Part shown: piece by piece, positions 25,713 to 35,351 of the stretch | Position numbering within the stretch: position 1 is the first letter of the stretch | Layout: every line of letters begins with the position of its first letter | Notes under the pieces: model-generated | Told to the model about the DNA's origin: nothing | The model's database searches: none | What the model saw: the letters and a program-made list of their open reading frames with translations, nothing else | Position numbers and translations under genes: made by a program | DNA from: JBECKX01 sp964468475 | GTDB lineage: Bacteria; Zixibacteria; MSB-5A5; CAIYYT01 | Assembly (NCBI GenBank): GCA_964468475.1 | Contig: CAYXUL010000010.1 | Span: 3,147-67,146 of the forward strand | Length of the DNA stretch: 64,000 nucleotides | Direction: 5' to 3'

Positions 25713-26879
25713 TTATGCTCGCTGCAGAGTTCCTTCTTCGACGAATTTGCGGGCCTGTAAGCGAGCTTCTTCATCAGCCGCCAATAATACGTCCAGTGTT
25801 GTCGATTCGTTCGCGTATATCGATTCACCGCTTACCGCATTTTCAATAATCGTCGGAATGTCCGTAAATTTAATCTCTTCCGCAAGAAATGCCGCTACGG
25901 CGACTTCATTAGCTGCATTGAGCCGAAGTGGTGCCAGGCCACCCTTCTCCAGGGCACGAAAGGCCAGAGAGAGCGTCGGGAACTTCTCCAAATCAGGCGG
26001 CTCGAAGTCCAGCGAGAAGCTTTTCGTGATATCCAGCCTCGGCAAATCGGTGTCGACGCGGTTCGGATACTCAAGCGCGTAGGCGATTGGCAGGCGCATG
26101 TCCGGCGGCGAGAGTTGCGCGATGACAGCGCCATCACGAAATTGAATCATCGAATGAACAATCGACTGCGGATGAATTACAACCTCGATCTTATCTGGTG
26201 GAAGATCGAAAAGGAAGCGCGCTTCGATCACTTCCAGGCCTTTGTTCATCAGAGTCGCGGAGTCTATCGTAATCTTGCTTCCCATCGACCAGTTAGGGTG
26301 TCTGAGTGCTTCGGCGACAGTGACTTCACTAAGTTGTGCGCGGTCACGCGTCCGAAATGGGCCGCCGGACGCAGTCAGGATCAGCTTCTCGATTTCTCCG
26401 TGTGCTCCTGCCTGCGAACATTGCAGCAGCGCCGAATGCTCTGAGTCAATCGGCAGAATCGGGATACCGCTGGATTTGCTCATGCCGGTGAGCAAGTCCC
26501 CGCCTGCAACAAGGGACTCCTTGTTTGCCAGCGCTAAGGTGATGCCATGTTGCAGGGTGTAATAGGAAGCTTCGAGGCCGGCCGCACCCACGATCGCGTT
26601 CACGACCAGATCGCAATCCGCAAAATCGATTGCCTCGCGAAGCTGATCAGGGCCGGTAAATCGCCGCTTTACGCAATCCGGGAAATAAGCATCCACCAGC
26701 GAATCGTCGGAAACGTACACCGAGGGGACTTCGAATTCCTCAGCGATTCCGGCAAGCTTCTCCGCATTGGAGTGACAGGAGATCAGTTTGACCTGGTAAC
26801 GATCACGGTTTTTGTAAACGATGTCAAAGAGGCTGTCACCGATCGAACCGGTGGCACCCAAAACGGCGATTTTTTTCAC
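25713..26879 (-). CDS. dxr: 1-deoxy-D-xylulose 5-phosphate reductoisomerase
   Basis: 388 residues, GTG start. NADPH site GATGSIGDS near residue 8, LANKESLVAGG, metal and substrate motifs PIDSEHSALLQC, LTASGGPFR, SMGSKITIDSATLMNKG and HPQSIVHSMIQF are all present, so the enzyme should be active. It makes 2-C-methyl-D-erythritol 4-phosphate, the committed step of the MEP isoprenoid pathway in the cytoplasm. It sits 16 nt after the cyclophilin gene and 13 nt before rseP, forming a three-gene unit. Confidence 0.96.
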   Translation of the reverse strand: MKKIAVLGATGSIGDSLFDIVYKNRDRYQVKLISCHSNAEKLAGIAEEFEVPSVYVSDDSLVDAYFPDCVKRRFTGPDQLREAIDFADCDLVVNAIVGAAGLEASYYTLQHGITLALANKESLVAGGDLLTGMSKSSGIPILPIDSEHSALLQCSQAGAHGEIEKLILTASGGPFRTRDRAQLSEVTVAEALRHPNWSMGSKITIDSATLMNKGLEVIEARFLFDLPPDKIEVVIHPQSIVHSMIQFRDGAVIAQLSPPDMRLPIAYALEYPNRVDTDLPRLDITKSFSLDFEPPDLEKFPTLSLAFRALEKGGLAPLRLNAANEVAVAAFLAEEIKFTDIPTIIENAVSGESIYANESTTLDVLLAADEEARLQARKFVEEGTLQRA

Positions 26880-26895
26880 GTCAGATCGCTTTTTC

Positions 26896-27543
26896 TTACT
26901 TTTTCTCTACGTAGGCTTTCAGGATTCGTACCGGTTCGAGCGGTCTGTCCGGCATGATCGTTCCATCCGGGTAGGATACCACATCGGCGCCCTCTTCATC
27001 TTTCATCCGCATCAGCTCAGCACGCCAGGTAGAGTCACGAGCAATGCGTTCCCTGCTGCCCGAAGTAGGCGTCTTCCCGATCGCACGGACAACATCCATG
27101 CCTGAGATGGTTTTGCCGAAGACAGTGTACTGGTGATCGAGGCGGGGAAGCCTGGCCAGACATATATAGAACTGGCTGGAAGCTGAGTTCGGATCCTGGG
27201 CACGTGCCATCGCCAGAGTACCGGGATAGTGAAGTGAATCGTTGAACTCCGCCGGAATCGTCTTGCCCGAGCCCCCGCGGCCGGTTCCGGTGGGATCGCC
27301 GCCCTGAATCATGAAACCGTCGACAACGCGATGGAAGATGAGAGAGTCGTAGAACCCTTGGTTGACGAGCGCGAGGAAATTCTCGACGTGCTTGGGTGCC
27401 ACATCAGGGAATAATTCAAGCTCAATCTTCCCCTTGGTAGTCTCCAGCATGACCTTGGGATTGCTTGACTCGTCTTTACGACAGCCTGTCATCAGCAATA
27501 TTCCGAAAACCAGAGTTGCAGCTATCACTGAGATTTTCAACAT
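26896..27543 (-). CDS. Cyclophilin-type peptidyl-prolyl isomerase, lipoprotein
   Basis: 215 residues from ATG 27543 (GGAGGAG 10 nt upstream); an upstream frame to 27576 is rejected. The signal sequence LVFGILLMTGC ends in a good lipobox, so it is anchored in the membrane facing the periplasm. The cyclophilin core has FHRVVDGFMIQGGDPTGTG and, later, SSQFYICLARLPRLDHQYTVFG. The catalytic Arg of FHR is present; the usual Trp that binds cyclosporin is replaced, as in many bacterial forms. A role in folding outer proteins is likely. It leads the dxr-rseP unit. Confidence 0.92.
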   Translation of the reverse strand: MLKISVIAATLVFGILLMTGCRKDESSNPKVMLETTKGKIELELFPDVAPKHVENFLALVNQGFYDSLIFHRVVDGFMIQGGDPTGTGRGGSGKTIPAEFNDSLHYPGTLAMARAQDPNSASSQFYICLARLPRLDHQYTVFGKTISGMDVVRAIGKTPTSGSRERIARDSTWRAELMRMKDEEGADVVSYPDGTIMPDRPLEPVRILKAYVEKK

Positions 27544-27746
27544 CAAATTTAATCTCCTCCCGGCAACAGTAATCAATCATGGTCTTAATATCTACCCACA
27601 CCGTCAAATATAGCAGTGCTGTTATCGGAGCGCAACAGTGAGTGACAATTCAACCATGCGCTCAAATGCTATTGTTTATACGCTTGTTTATACGCCGAGT
27701 CGAACTCAGCGATTCATCAGCACGGTGACCGCCGTACCTCATCCGC

Positions 27747-27782
27747 AAAAAACGGCGCCGCTGGGTTATACTGGCGGCGCCG
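27747..27782 (-). terminator. Intrinsic terminator of the ATP synthase operon
   Basis: On the minus strand: CGGCGCCGC, loop CAGTATAACCCA, GCGGCGCCG, then TTTTTT. A 9-bp GC stem with a six-T tail lies 75 nt after atpC. The rest of the 27577-27857 region shows no gene. Confidence 0.9.
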
Positions 27783-27857
27783 CACCAAATCCGTCACGTC
27801 CATTGTGACAAAGGGGGGGAGGTTCCTATGGGGATTTCCTCTTGCGCAGCAACTTTG

Positions 27858-28268
27858 CTATTCGTGCTTCTTGATAATCGCCAATCGATTCCTGGCCTTG
27901 CGCCGCGAATGTTCGGCAATCTCGCGGTCGCTGCGGCTCAGATCCATATTGAGGAGATTTTCAGCCCGCTGCAACTCCTCCTGCGCCCGGCCATAATCGA
28001 TCTCCTCGAGGAATTCTGCGGTCTCTACCAGAATTGTGGCCTCGTTGTTGGAGACTTCCATAAAGCCACCGCTGGTGGCCATGAAAACTTCCCGATTGTC
28101 AGGAGTCCGGAACCTGATCTCTCCCACCAGGAGTGTGGTAATTATCGGCGCGTGATTCGCGAGGATACCGAGATAACCCTCTCCTCCCGGGACTACCAGG
28201 GAGGTGATGCTATCTTCGAATAATGTCCGCTCGGGAGACACTACCGCCAGTTGAAACGACTTTGCCAC
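27858..28268 (-). CDS. atpC: F1Fo ATP synthase subunit epsilon
   Basis: 136 residues, GTG start. The N-terminal beta-sandwich begins FQLAVVSPERTLFEDSITSLVVPGGEGYLGILANH, split here as the family opening and the GxLGILxxHAP motif. A two-helix C-terminal domain follows, ending ARNRLAIIKKHE. It is part of the central stalk and may brake ATP hydrolysis. Last gene of the operon, 16 nt after atpD. Confidence 0.95.
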   Translation of the reverse strand: MAKSFQLAVVSPERTLFEDSITSLVVPGGEGYLGILANHAPIITTLLVGEIRFRTPDNREVFMATSGGFMEVSNNEATILVETAEFLEEIDYGRAQEELQRAENLLNMDLSRSDREIAEHSRRKARNRLAIIKKHE

Positions 28269-28284
28269 TTGCCTAAGTTCTCCC

Positions 28285-29697
28285 TCAGTCCTCGCTTCTC
28301 ATCTTCTCTGCCTGCTCACGAGCCTCATCGAGGTTGCCAACCATGTAGAATGCCTGCTCCGGCATGTCATCGCACTTGCCGTCGATCAACTCCTTGAAGG
28401 AGGTAATTGTATCGCTGAGCTTGACATAACGCCCCTGACGGCCGGTGAACTGCTCGGCTACAAAGAACGGCTGCGACAGGAACTGCTGAATCTTGCGAGC
28501 GCGACCAACAATCAGCTTGTCATCTTCAGAGAGTTCGTCGATTCCGAGAATCGCGATGATATCCTGAAGATCTTTGTAACGCTGCAGGATGTTCTGCACC
28601 TCACGGGCGACGTTGTAGTGTTCCTCGCCGACAACATTCGGATCAAGAATCCTCGAAGTTGAATCCAACGGGTCGACGGCCGGATAGATGCCCAGCTCTG
28701 CAATTTGGCGAGAGAGCACCGTTGTCGCATCAAGGTGAGAGAAAGTTGTCGCCGGCGCCGGGTCGGTCAGGTCGTCTGCAGGTACGTAAATCGCCTGCAC
28801 CGAGGTAATCGAACCGGCTTTCGTTGAAGTAATTCTCTCCTGCAGGGCGCTCATTTCACTGGCAAGAGTCGGCTGGTAACCTACTGCTGAGGGCATACGC
28901 CCCAGCAGTGCTGAAACCTCAGAGCCTGCCTGTACGAAACGGAAGATGTTGTCTATGAAGAGGAGCACATCCTGATGTTCTTCGTCGCGGAAATACTCAG
29001 CCATTGTCAAACCACTTAGCCCGACACGCAGACGCGAGCCGGGAGGCTCGTTCATCTGCCCGAAAACCAGGGCTGTCTTATCGAGCACGCCCGATTCAGT
29101 CATTTCGAGGTAGAGGTCGTTACCTTCGCGGGTGCGCTCACCTACGCCGCAAAACACAGAGAAACCGCCATGCTCGGTGGCGATGTTACGGATAAGCTCC
29201 ATGATAACAACCGTCTTGCCCACCCCGGCACCACCGAATAGACCGACCTTTCCGCCTTTGGCGTATGGTTCAAGCAAGTCGATGACCTTGATTCCCGTCT
29301 CAAAGAGAGTGTAGTGGGTATCCTGATCCTCCAGCCGTGGAGCCGGGCGGTGAATCGGATAACGTTTGACATCCGCTGGAATCTTCTCTTTGGTATCGAG
29401 GGTGTCGCCCAGAAGATTGAAGAGTCGACCAAGCGCGACTTTGCCAACCGGCACAGTGATCGGACCGCCGGTATCGACGGCGTTCATGCCTCGGACCAAA
29501 CCATCAGTCGAACCAAGCGCTACGCAGCGGACGATGTTGTCGCCGATGTGAAGCGCAACTTCAACGGTCAGGTCGATCTCTTTTTCTTTGTCTTTGATTA
29601 CGATCGCGTTGAGCAGATGGGGCAGCTTGTCCGATTCGAACTCACAGTCGACCGTTGGGCCGATCACCTGCACAATCTTTCCGATATTTTCCGCCAT
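28285..29697 (-). CDS. atpD: F1Fo ATP synthase subunit beta
   Basis: 470 residues, the usual length. Walker A GGAGVGKTVVIMEL near residue 155, the catalytic Glu region GVGERTREGNDLY, Walker B VLLFIDNIFRF and the P-loop neighbour ALLGRMPSAVGYQPTL are all present. This is the catalytic subunit that makes ATP in the F1 head. GAGGAAC precedes the ATG. It follows atpG by 53 nt. Confidence 0.98.
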   Translation of the reverse strand: MAENIGKIVQVIGPTVDCEFESDKLPHLLNAIVIKDKEKEIDLTVEVALHIGDNIVRCVALGSTDGLVRGMNAVDTGGPITVPVGKVALGRLFNLLGDTLDTKEKIPADVKRYPIHRPAPRLEDQDTHYTLFETGIKVIDLLEPYAKGGKVGLFGGAGVGKTVVIMELIRNIATEHGGFSVFCGVGERTREGNDLYLEMTESGVLDKTALVFGQMNEPPGSRLRVGLSGLTMAEYFRDEEHQDVLLFIDNIFRFVQAGSEVSALLGRMPSAVGYQPTLASEMSALQERITSTKAGSITSVQAIYVPADDLTDPAPATTFSHLDATTVLSRQIAELGIYPAVDPLDSTSRILDPNVVGEEHYNVAREVQNILQRYKDLQDIIAILGIDELSEDDKLIVGRARKIQQFLSQPFFVAEQFTGRQGRYVKLSDTITSFKELIDGKCDDMPEQAFYMVGNLDEAREQAEKMRSED

Positions 29698-29750
29698 AAG
29701 AGTTCCTCTATCTCAAATCAACACTAATACTTCAAAATAATCCGCTGGAC

Positions 29751-30617
29751 CTAGCCCTTCAGTGCTTCGGCACCGGAGACAATTTCGAGCAGTTCCTTCG
29801 TTATCACAGATTGCCTCGCCTTATTGTATTGCAGAGTTAGCGAGTCAACCATCTCGTCAGCGTTCTTGGTCGCCTGCCCCATTGCCATCATTCTTGCCGA
29901 ATGTTCTGAGGCCAGTGCATCTGCGGTGGCAGACTGCATCATCGTCCGAGCATAGGTCGGCATCAACGTTGCGAAGATCTCATGCGGATCCGGCTCGAAA
30001 ATATATTGTCCGCCGCCAGACTTCTCTTCGTCTCCGGTAGCGGGTGGAGTTACCGGCAGAAAATCAGCCAGGGTGATTCTATGCACTGCTTTGCTGATAA
30101 ACTTGGCATAGATCAGCCGCACTTCGTCGGTTTGCCCGGAAACGAACAGATCGATTACATAGTCTGTGAGTTGATGAACGATATCGAGGTTCATTTTCCC
30201 CTGCAGGCCCTTAAATACGCGGTTGACTGGCCAGTCGCGGCGTTTGAAGTAGTCCTCGGCTTTCTTTCCGACTAGAACCAGGTTGACGGGCACCGCAGTT
30301 TCAGCTTTAAGAATCTGAACCGCGCGACGAATCAGATTGGCGTTGTAAGACCCGCATTGACCGCGGTCAGCGGTGAACAAGACAAGTGTCTTTTGCTTGA
30401 TTTCGCGTTGCTCGAAGAATGGATGATCAAGAGTGGCAGCTGCGGCCGAGATTTGTTCAAGTATTAAATGCATCTTCTCAGCGTAAGGGCGCGATTGCGT
30501 GGCTTCCTCTTCGGCGCGACGCAGTCTTGCCGCGGCAACCATCTCCATAGCCTTGGTAATCTGTTTGATGTTGCCAACCGCACGAATGCGCTTCTTTATG
30601 TCTCGCAGTGTTGCCAT
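29751..30617 (-). CDS. atpG: F1Fo ATP synthase subunit gamma
   Basis: 288 residues. The start ATLRDIKKRIRAVGNIKQITKAM and the end LTLQYNKARQSVITKELLEIVSGAEAL are the two long helices of the rotor shaft. A middle Rossmann-like part (VLFTADRGQCGSYNANL) is also typical. It couples ring rotation to the catalytic sites. Six nt separate it from atpA. Confidence 0.97.
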   Translation of the reverse strand: MATLRDIKKRIRAVGNIKQITKAMEMVAAARLRRAEEEATQSRPYAEKMHLILEQISAAAATLDHPFFEQREIKQKTLVLFTADRGQCGSYNANLIRRAVQILKAETAVPVNLVLVGKKAEDYFKRRDWPVNRVFKGLQGKMNLDIVHQLTDYVIDLFVSGQTDEVRLIYAKFISKAVHRITLADFLPVTPPATGDEEKSGGGQYIFEPDPHEIFATLMPTYARTMMQSATADALASEHSARMMAMGQATKNADEMVDSLTLQYNKARQSVITKELLEIVSGAEALKG

Positions 30618-30623
30618 TATTCG

Positions 30624-32153
30624 TTATGCCGCTTCATCCGAATACTTCTGCACAAATTCTGCCTTGTATTGCTCGACTGCCTGCTTCAACTTCTCGGCTG
30701 TGGCATCATCCAGAACCTTGGAATCCTTTATGGTATGGAAGATATCCGGGAATTGCTTCTCGATGAATGGATAGAAGCCATCCTCGAACGCCTTGAGCCG
30801 TTCCAGAGGAAGTGAGTCGAGATATCCGTTTACGGCAGCCCAGATAATTACAACTTGCCTCTCCAGCGACATCGGTTGGTATTGACCCTGTTTAAGCACT
30901 TCGGCGGTACGCGAGCCACGGGTCAACTGGCGCTGCGTTTCCTTATCGAGGTCTGAACCAAACTGCGCGAACGCCTGCAGCGATCGAAATTGTGCCAAAT
31001 CAAGGCGAAGTCGTCCCGCAACTTTCCTCATTGCTTTACTCTGGGCATTGCCGCCGACACGTGAGACTGAAATACCCACGTTAATCGCGGGCCGTGTGCC
31101 GGCAAAGAAGAGATCACTCTCGAGGAATATCTGGCCGTCAGTAATTGAAATCACATTGGTGGGAATGTAGGCTGATACGTCTCCGGCCTGAGTCTCGATG
31201 ATCGGCAGCGCCGTCAGCGAGCCTCCGCCCATTTCATCGGAAAGCTTCGCGGCGCGCTCCAGCAAACGAGAATGCAGATAGAAGACATCGCCGGGATAGG
31301 CCTCGCGTCCCGGAGGGCGACGCAGCAACAATGACAGCTGTCGATATGCCACCGCGTGCTTGGAGAGATCGTCATAAATACACAGCACGTGTTTACCTTT
31401 ATAGGTGAACTCTTCGCCCATTGCGACACCGGCGTAAGGCGCGAAATATTGAAGGGGCGCCGGTGAATTGGCTGACGCAGAGACAACGATGGTGTACTCC
31501 ATCGCGCCATGCTGCTCTAAGGTTGAGACTACCTGGGCGACGGTTGACTGCTTTTGTCCGATAGCGACGTAGATGCAGATTACATCAGTATCTTTTTGAT
31601 TGATGATCGTATCGATCGCAATAGCGGTCTTACCTGTCTGCCGGTCGCCAATTATCAGCTCACGCTGTCCGCGACCAATTGGGATCATCGAGTCGATGGC
31701 TTTCAGCCCGGTCATCAGGGGCTCTTTCACCGGTTGGCGCTGGACTACGTTTGGCGCCGGTGATTCGATATCGCGGTAGCCGCTGGAGGCAATTGGGCCT
31801 TTGCCGTCGAGCGGCTCACCGAGTGGATTAACCACGCGGCCAATCAACGCCTCCCCTACCGGTACCGATGCGATACGTCCGGTGCGGCGGACTTCGTCGC
31901 CCTCTTCGATCATGCGGTCTTCGCCCATGATGGCGACACCTACGTTATCTTCTTCGAGGTTCAGGATGACGCCCGTGACATCGTTCGGGAACTGCACCAG
32001 TTCGGCCATCATGGCATCCTGCAAACCCCAGACGCGGGCGATACCGTCACCCACCTGCAACACTGTGCCGACCGATTCCATTTCGAGCTTGGTCTCGTAA
32101 CCGGCAATCTGCTGCTTGATTATGGAGCTGACTTCCTCAGGTCTTAGTGCCAT
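30624..32153 (-). CDS. atpA: F1Fo ATP synthase subunit alpha
   Basis: 509 residues. It has GDRQTGKTAIAID (P-loop) near residue 170, MIPIGRGQRELI before it, and the C-terminal signature PAINVGISVSRVGG with the arginine finger. It forms the non-catalytic nucleotide sites of the F1 head. Spacing to atpH is 49 nt and to atpG 6 nt. Confidence 0.98.
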   Translation of the reverse strand: MALRPEEVSSIIKQQIAGYETKLEMESVGTVLQVGDGIARVWGLQDAMMAELVQFPNDVTGVILNLEEDNVGVAIMGEDRMIEEGDEVRRTGRIASVPVGEALIGRVVNPLGEPLDGKGPIASSGYRDIESPAPNVVQRQPVKEPLMTGLKAIDSMIPIGRGQRELIIGDRQTGKTAIAIDTIINQKDTDVICIYVAIGQKQSTVAQVVSTLEQHGAMEYTIVVSASANSPAPLQYFAPYAGVAMGEEFTYKGKHVLCIYDDLSKHAVAYRQLSLLLRRPPGREAYPGDVFYLHSRLLERAAKLSDEMGGGSLTALPIIETQAGDVSAYIPTNVISITDGQIFLESDLFFAGTRPAINVGISVSRVGGNAQSKAMRKVAGRLRLDLAQFRSLQAFAQFGSDLDKETQRQLTRGSRTAEVLKQGQYQPMSLERQVVIIWAAVNGYLDSLPLERLKAFEDGFYPFIEKQFPDIFHTIKDSKVLDDATAEKLKQAVEQYKAEFVQKYSDEAA

Positions 32154-32202
32154 CGACTAACTTCTCCCATCTATTGACAATATCATTTTTCTCAGCAAAA
32201 GC

Positions 32203-32751
32203 TCAATTGACCTTGAGTTCCATCAGCTGCTCTCGCAAAACGAACAGGTCGTGACGTATCGAACGGTCAATTATCTTATCTCCGATGATGGCGATAGCCC
32301 CACCGATTATCTCAGGATCAACCTCTGGCTGCAGAGTCACCGTCATGCTGGTCAGTTTGCTCAGTTTCTCCGTTATCTGCTGCTTTTCGTCCTCGGTTAG
32401 CGGTACTGCCGTCACCAGGCGCGTGGCGATCAGGCCACGACTTTCATTGTAAAGCTTGTCATATTCGGCCGCGATCTCGCCGAGAAAGTTAGTGCGATGT
32501 TTCTCTACCAGCAGTCTCACAAACGAGAAAACATACTCGTGCACCTGCCCCTTGAAAACTTTCTCGATTACCGCAGCCTTGTCAGAATCGAGCAATTGTG
32601 GCGCTGCCAGGAAATTCAGCAGCATCTGATCTTTTTCGAGAAGCTGGGCAATTGAATCGACGTCAGCGTGCGCCTGCTCAGAGACATTCTTCTCCTGCGT
32701 CAACTCGAACAGTCCGCGTGCGTATCGATGTGCTACTTGTGTTGCTTCCAN
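32203..32751 (-). CDS. atpH: F1Fo ATP synthase subunit delta (start at the gap edge)
   Basis: About 182 residues. The frame continues past the ATG-less point at 32703 as EATQVAHRYARGLFELTQEKN, the typical AtpH opening. The bases next to the gap are TG GAA GCA, so the start codon is probably NTG with its first base being the last N (32751). The C-terminus has DPEIIGGAIAIIGDKIIDRSIRHDL, the family end motif. It links F1 to the peripheral stalk. Confidence 0.92.
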   Translation of the reverse strand, partial: XEATQVAHRYARGLFELTQEKNVSEQAHADVDSIAQLLEKDQMLLNFLAAPQLLDSDKAAVIEKVFKGQVHEYVFSFVRLLVEKHRTNFLGEIAAEYDKLYNESRGLIATRLVTAVPLTEDEKQQITEKLSKLTSMTVTLQPEVDPEIIGGAIAIIGDKIIDRSIRHDLFVLREQLMELKVN

Positions 32752-32850
32752 NNNNNNNNNNNNNNNNNNNNNNNNNNNNNNNNNNNNNNNNNNNNNNNNN
32801 NNNNNNNNNNNNNNNNNNNNNNNNNNNNNNNNNNNNNNNNNNNNNNNNNN
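32751..32850. other. Assembly gap (100 N) between atpF and atpH
   Basis: Placeholder of 100 N. It hides the last codons of atpF, the atpF-atpH spacer and the first base of atpH. A frame read straight through it would wrongly fuse the two genes. Confidence 0.99.
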
Positions 32851-33365
32851 TATTTCACCTCTTCGACTTCATCGATGAAGCGGCTGATTAGATCACGGTG
32901 CTTGGCTTCGTCGAGACTCTCTTTGATGATCCTCTCGGTGGCGGTCATTGTCATGGCGATGACGTCTTCCTTCAACTGCACGCGCGCCTTCGCGTAATCC
33001 TGATCCAGTTCCGCCTTCTGCCGGTCCATGATGCGACGAGCCTCGCCGCGCGCCTCTTCCTTGATCTGACCGGCAATCTTTTCACCTTCCGCTATGGCCG
33101 CGTTCATCCGCTTGCGCGCTTCATCGTCGATTTCCTTCAGCTTCGACTCGTACTGGGCCCTCAACTGATCAGCATCAGCGGTCTTCCTGTCGATTTCATC
33201 GAAACTGCTCTTGATCTTTTCTTTGCGTTCATCCAGCAGCGCCAACAGCGGCTTCCAGGCATATCTTTTCAGAATCCACAGCAGCACCAAAAAGCCGATG
33301 ATGTGCGTGATGAGCTGCGGTATCTCGATATGCAGCGCATCAAGAATTTGATTTAGTACATCCAT
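32851..33365 (-). CDS. atpF: F1Fo ATP synthase subunit b (3' end in gap)
   Basis: At least 171 residues. An N-terminal membrane helix (LITHIIGFLVLLWILKRYAW) is followed by PLLALLDERKEKIKSSFDEI and a long charged coiled coil rich in Ala, Glu and Lys. The visible end FIDEVEEVK is near the usual C-terminus, so only a few residues should be lost. It forms the peripheral stalk. AGGAAA lies upstream of the ATG. Confidence 0.95.
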
Positions 33366-33467
33366 CTAGATGTCATTTCCTCAGCAACAGGTTTCGTCCA
33401 CAGGTGTACAGGCGTCCAGCACGCCTGCACACCGTAGATTGTCTTCTTACGCCTGTACCGCGCCGAT

Positions 33468-33701
33468 TTAGCCGATCTTCCCGAACAAAAGGAAGAATGC
33501 AACCAACGCGTAGATCGTCAGCGCTTCGATGAACGCGGCGCCGATAATCATCGCCGTCTGAATCTTGCCGGCAGCTTCCGGCTGACGACCCATTGCTTCC
33601 ATTGCCTGGCCAACAGCGCGACCCAGTCCGAAACCTGAACCAATCGCAGCAAGGCCGATGGCGATCGGAAGTGAGAGGGCTAAGGCAAATGTGAAATCCA
33701 T
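33468..33701 (-). CDS. atpE: F1Fo ATP synthase subunit c
   Basis: 77 residues from ATG 33701, preceded by AGGAGG; an upstream frame to 33725 would include the ribosome site. Two membrane helices are joined by the polar loop GRQPEA (38-43). Glu59 is the ion-binding carboxylate. The residues that mark sodium-type rings are absent: the position of the first-helix Gln is Arg28, and the ES-T segment after the Glu reads EAL. The ring therefore probably moves protons. The number of c subunits cannot be told. Confidence 0.96.
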   Translation of the reverse strand: MDFTFALALSLPIAIGLAAIGSGFGLGRAVGQAMEAMGRQPEAAGKIQTAMIIGAAFIEALTIYALVAFFLLFGKIG

Positions 33702-33765
33702 GATTTCCTCCTGATTACCTTTCAATCAGTATGTTAAGTTTGTTCATCATCTTGTCTATTCTCAC

Positions 33766-34653
33766 CTAGTGAGACTCCCCTTCATGTTCGTGGGGTAACA
33801 TAAGCGCGATATATATGGTAGCCAGCGCCGCAAATACTAATGCCTGAATTGCGGACATGAGCAAGCCGAGAAGATAAAACGGAATCTGAAACGGTATCCC
33901 CACCGGCGTCCCCTTACCAAAGATAGAAAGTGCCATGACGCCAATCATGGTGAAGGCCGCCACGAGAATATCCTCGCCGGTAATGTTGCCGAAAAGTCGC
34001 AAGCCAAGTGAAACGGGCTTGGCTATTTCGCCGATCACGTGAATCGGTATCATCAACGGCACCAGCACCCAGCCAACGATATCCTCCGGCTCACCTGCCA
34101 GATGATGTAACCAGCCAAGCACCCCCAGGCGTCGGAAACCCACAGCCTGCGAGTAGAAAAATACTACTATCGCCAGCGAGATGGGAATGACAGCGGCCGA
34201 AGTCGGTGCTTTCAGGAACGGGACAATGCCCATCCAGTTCATAATCAGAATGTAGATGAACAGCGTGCCGAGGAACGGTGTATAGCGCCGGGTATTTTCG
34301 CCGAGGATGCCGTAAAAGAAGTTGTAGAGCGTCTCAACGATCAGCTCAACCACATTTTGAAAGGAGCCCGGCACCATTTCACGGCGGCGATACACCATCA
34401 TTGCAACGACACACATAAATATCCCGGCAAGAAACGCAAAGGCGATGTTCTCCCAGCGATAGAGATCACCAAATACGCCCCCCACAACTTTGTCGAGCAT
34501 GTGAATGATGTTCGGCAACTCGTGTGATTCTTCGGCGTGGCTGCCTGCCTGTTCAGCAGCATGCCCGGCAGCGGTGCCGAGCGTATCGGCAACAGTATGT
34601 GCCGCCTGCTCAGTGGCGGTCAGCATTGGAATCAGCAGCTTGTCAAGAATCAA
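33766..34653 (-). CDS. atpB: F1Fo ATP synthase subunit a
   Basis: 295 residues. The start is TTG at 34653 with GGAGG 7 nt upstream and a 4-nt TTGA overlap with the preceding gene's stop. An extra His/Ala/Glu-rich N-terminal stretch (~50 residues) precedes the first helix. Six membrane helices follow, with the essential Arg in SLGLRLFGNITGE. It forms the ion half-channels of Fo. Confidence 0.95.
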   Translation of the reverse strand: MILDKLLIPMLTATEQAAHTVADTLGTAAGHAAEQAGSHAEESHELPNIIHMLDKVVGGVFGDLYRWENIAFAFLAGIFMCVVAMMVYRRREMVPGSFQNVVELIVETLYNFFYGILGENTRRYTPFLGTLFIYILIMNWMGIVPFLKAPTSAAVIPISLAIVVFFYSQAVGFRRLGVLGWLHHLAGEPEDIVGWVLVPLMIPIHVIGEIAKPVSLGLRLFGNITGEDILVAAFTMIGVMALSIFGKGTPVGIPFQIPFYLLGLLMSAIQALVFAALATIYIALMLPHEHEGESH

Positions 34654-35063
34654 TGCCGACCCTCCACCGCCTTAGGCGCTTTGCCGGTCAAACCGGGAGT
34701 ATCCATACCCATAATCATACGTCCAAGTATCTTGAGAATCATTACCAGGAACATTAGCGAGAATCCCGCCAGCAGCGAGTAAATCGAGAAATAGCCCCAC
34801 GCCACGATAAAATAGCCGCCGACATACAGCAGCGGGAATTTGAGCAAAACGATCAAGATCACGTGACTGGTTCTTGTCACTTCCGGAGAAATAGCTTCCG
34901 TGATGAGCCTTTTGAGAAAGTAGAGATTGAGAAGTCCCCATGAAGTTCCTACCAAAAACCCCGCCGCGATTCTCCAGTCGAAATAGACAGAAACCGCCAG
35001 ACCCGTAATTAGAGCGAGTATCGCGCTGGTTCGAATTACCCGTGTGATGAACTCAAGACCCAT
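34650..35063 (-). CDS. atpI: ATP synthase I-like membrane protein
   Basis: 137 residues with four hydrophobic helices, including AILALITGLAVSVYFDW and FLVGTSWGLLNLYFLKRLI, the pattern of the ATP_synt_I family. These proteins help assemble the c ring. It overlaps atpB by 4 nt and follows atpZ by 23 nt, so it is a true member of the operon. The gene symbol is by position and family; sequence alone is weakly conserved. Confidence 0.85.
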   Translation of the reverse strand: MGLEFITRVIRTSAILALITGLAVSVYFDWRIAAGFLVGTSWGLLNLYFLKRLITEAISPEVTRTSHVILIVLLKFPLLYVGGYFIVAWGYFSIYSLLAGFSLMFLVMILKILGRMIMGMDTPGLTGKAPKAVEGRH

Positions 35064-35086
35064 GGCTTGTGAAAAAAATTACAATC

Positions 35087-35323
35087 TTACGTGTCCTTAT
35101 TGACTCTACGTAGGATATTATAGATCTCTTTGCCTGAAGCTACAAACCCAAGAATTATGAACACTACCACCAGCCAGGGCTCAGTTCCCAGCCAACGATC
35201 CAGCAGCGACCCGATGAAATATCCAACCAGGGGTGCGGCAACCATGATGATCGGGATCACTGCCAGCAGGCTCGCCTGTCTCATCCAACCCGATTTACCG
35301 TCCTTATCGTCGAATAGAGACAA
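35087..35323 (-). CDS. atpZ: AtpZ-like small membrane protein
   Basis: 78 residues, TTG start at 35323 after GGGAGGGG. Two membrane helices: AVIPIIMVAAPLVGYFIGSLLD and WLVVVFIILGFVASGKEIY, matching the AtpZ/ATPase_gene1 family (GxxxG helices and G(F)xxSxxE). It is often first in atp operons and has been linked to ring assembly or magnesium/calcium transport. Here it is the first gene after the promoter. Confidence 0.85.
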   Translation of the reverse strand: MSLFDDKDGKSGWMRQASLLAVIPIIMVAAPLVGYFIGSLLDRWLGTEPWLVVVFIILGFVASGKEIYNILRRVNKDT

Positions 35324-35351
35324 ACGGCCCCTCCCGCAAGTTTAGTCGGCT

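Noticed and set aside
32733..33365. atpF read as one frame through the N run into atpH sequence
   Set aside because: The N run is a placeholder; the residues after it belong to atpH read in the wrong frame.
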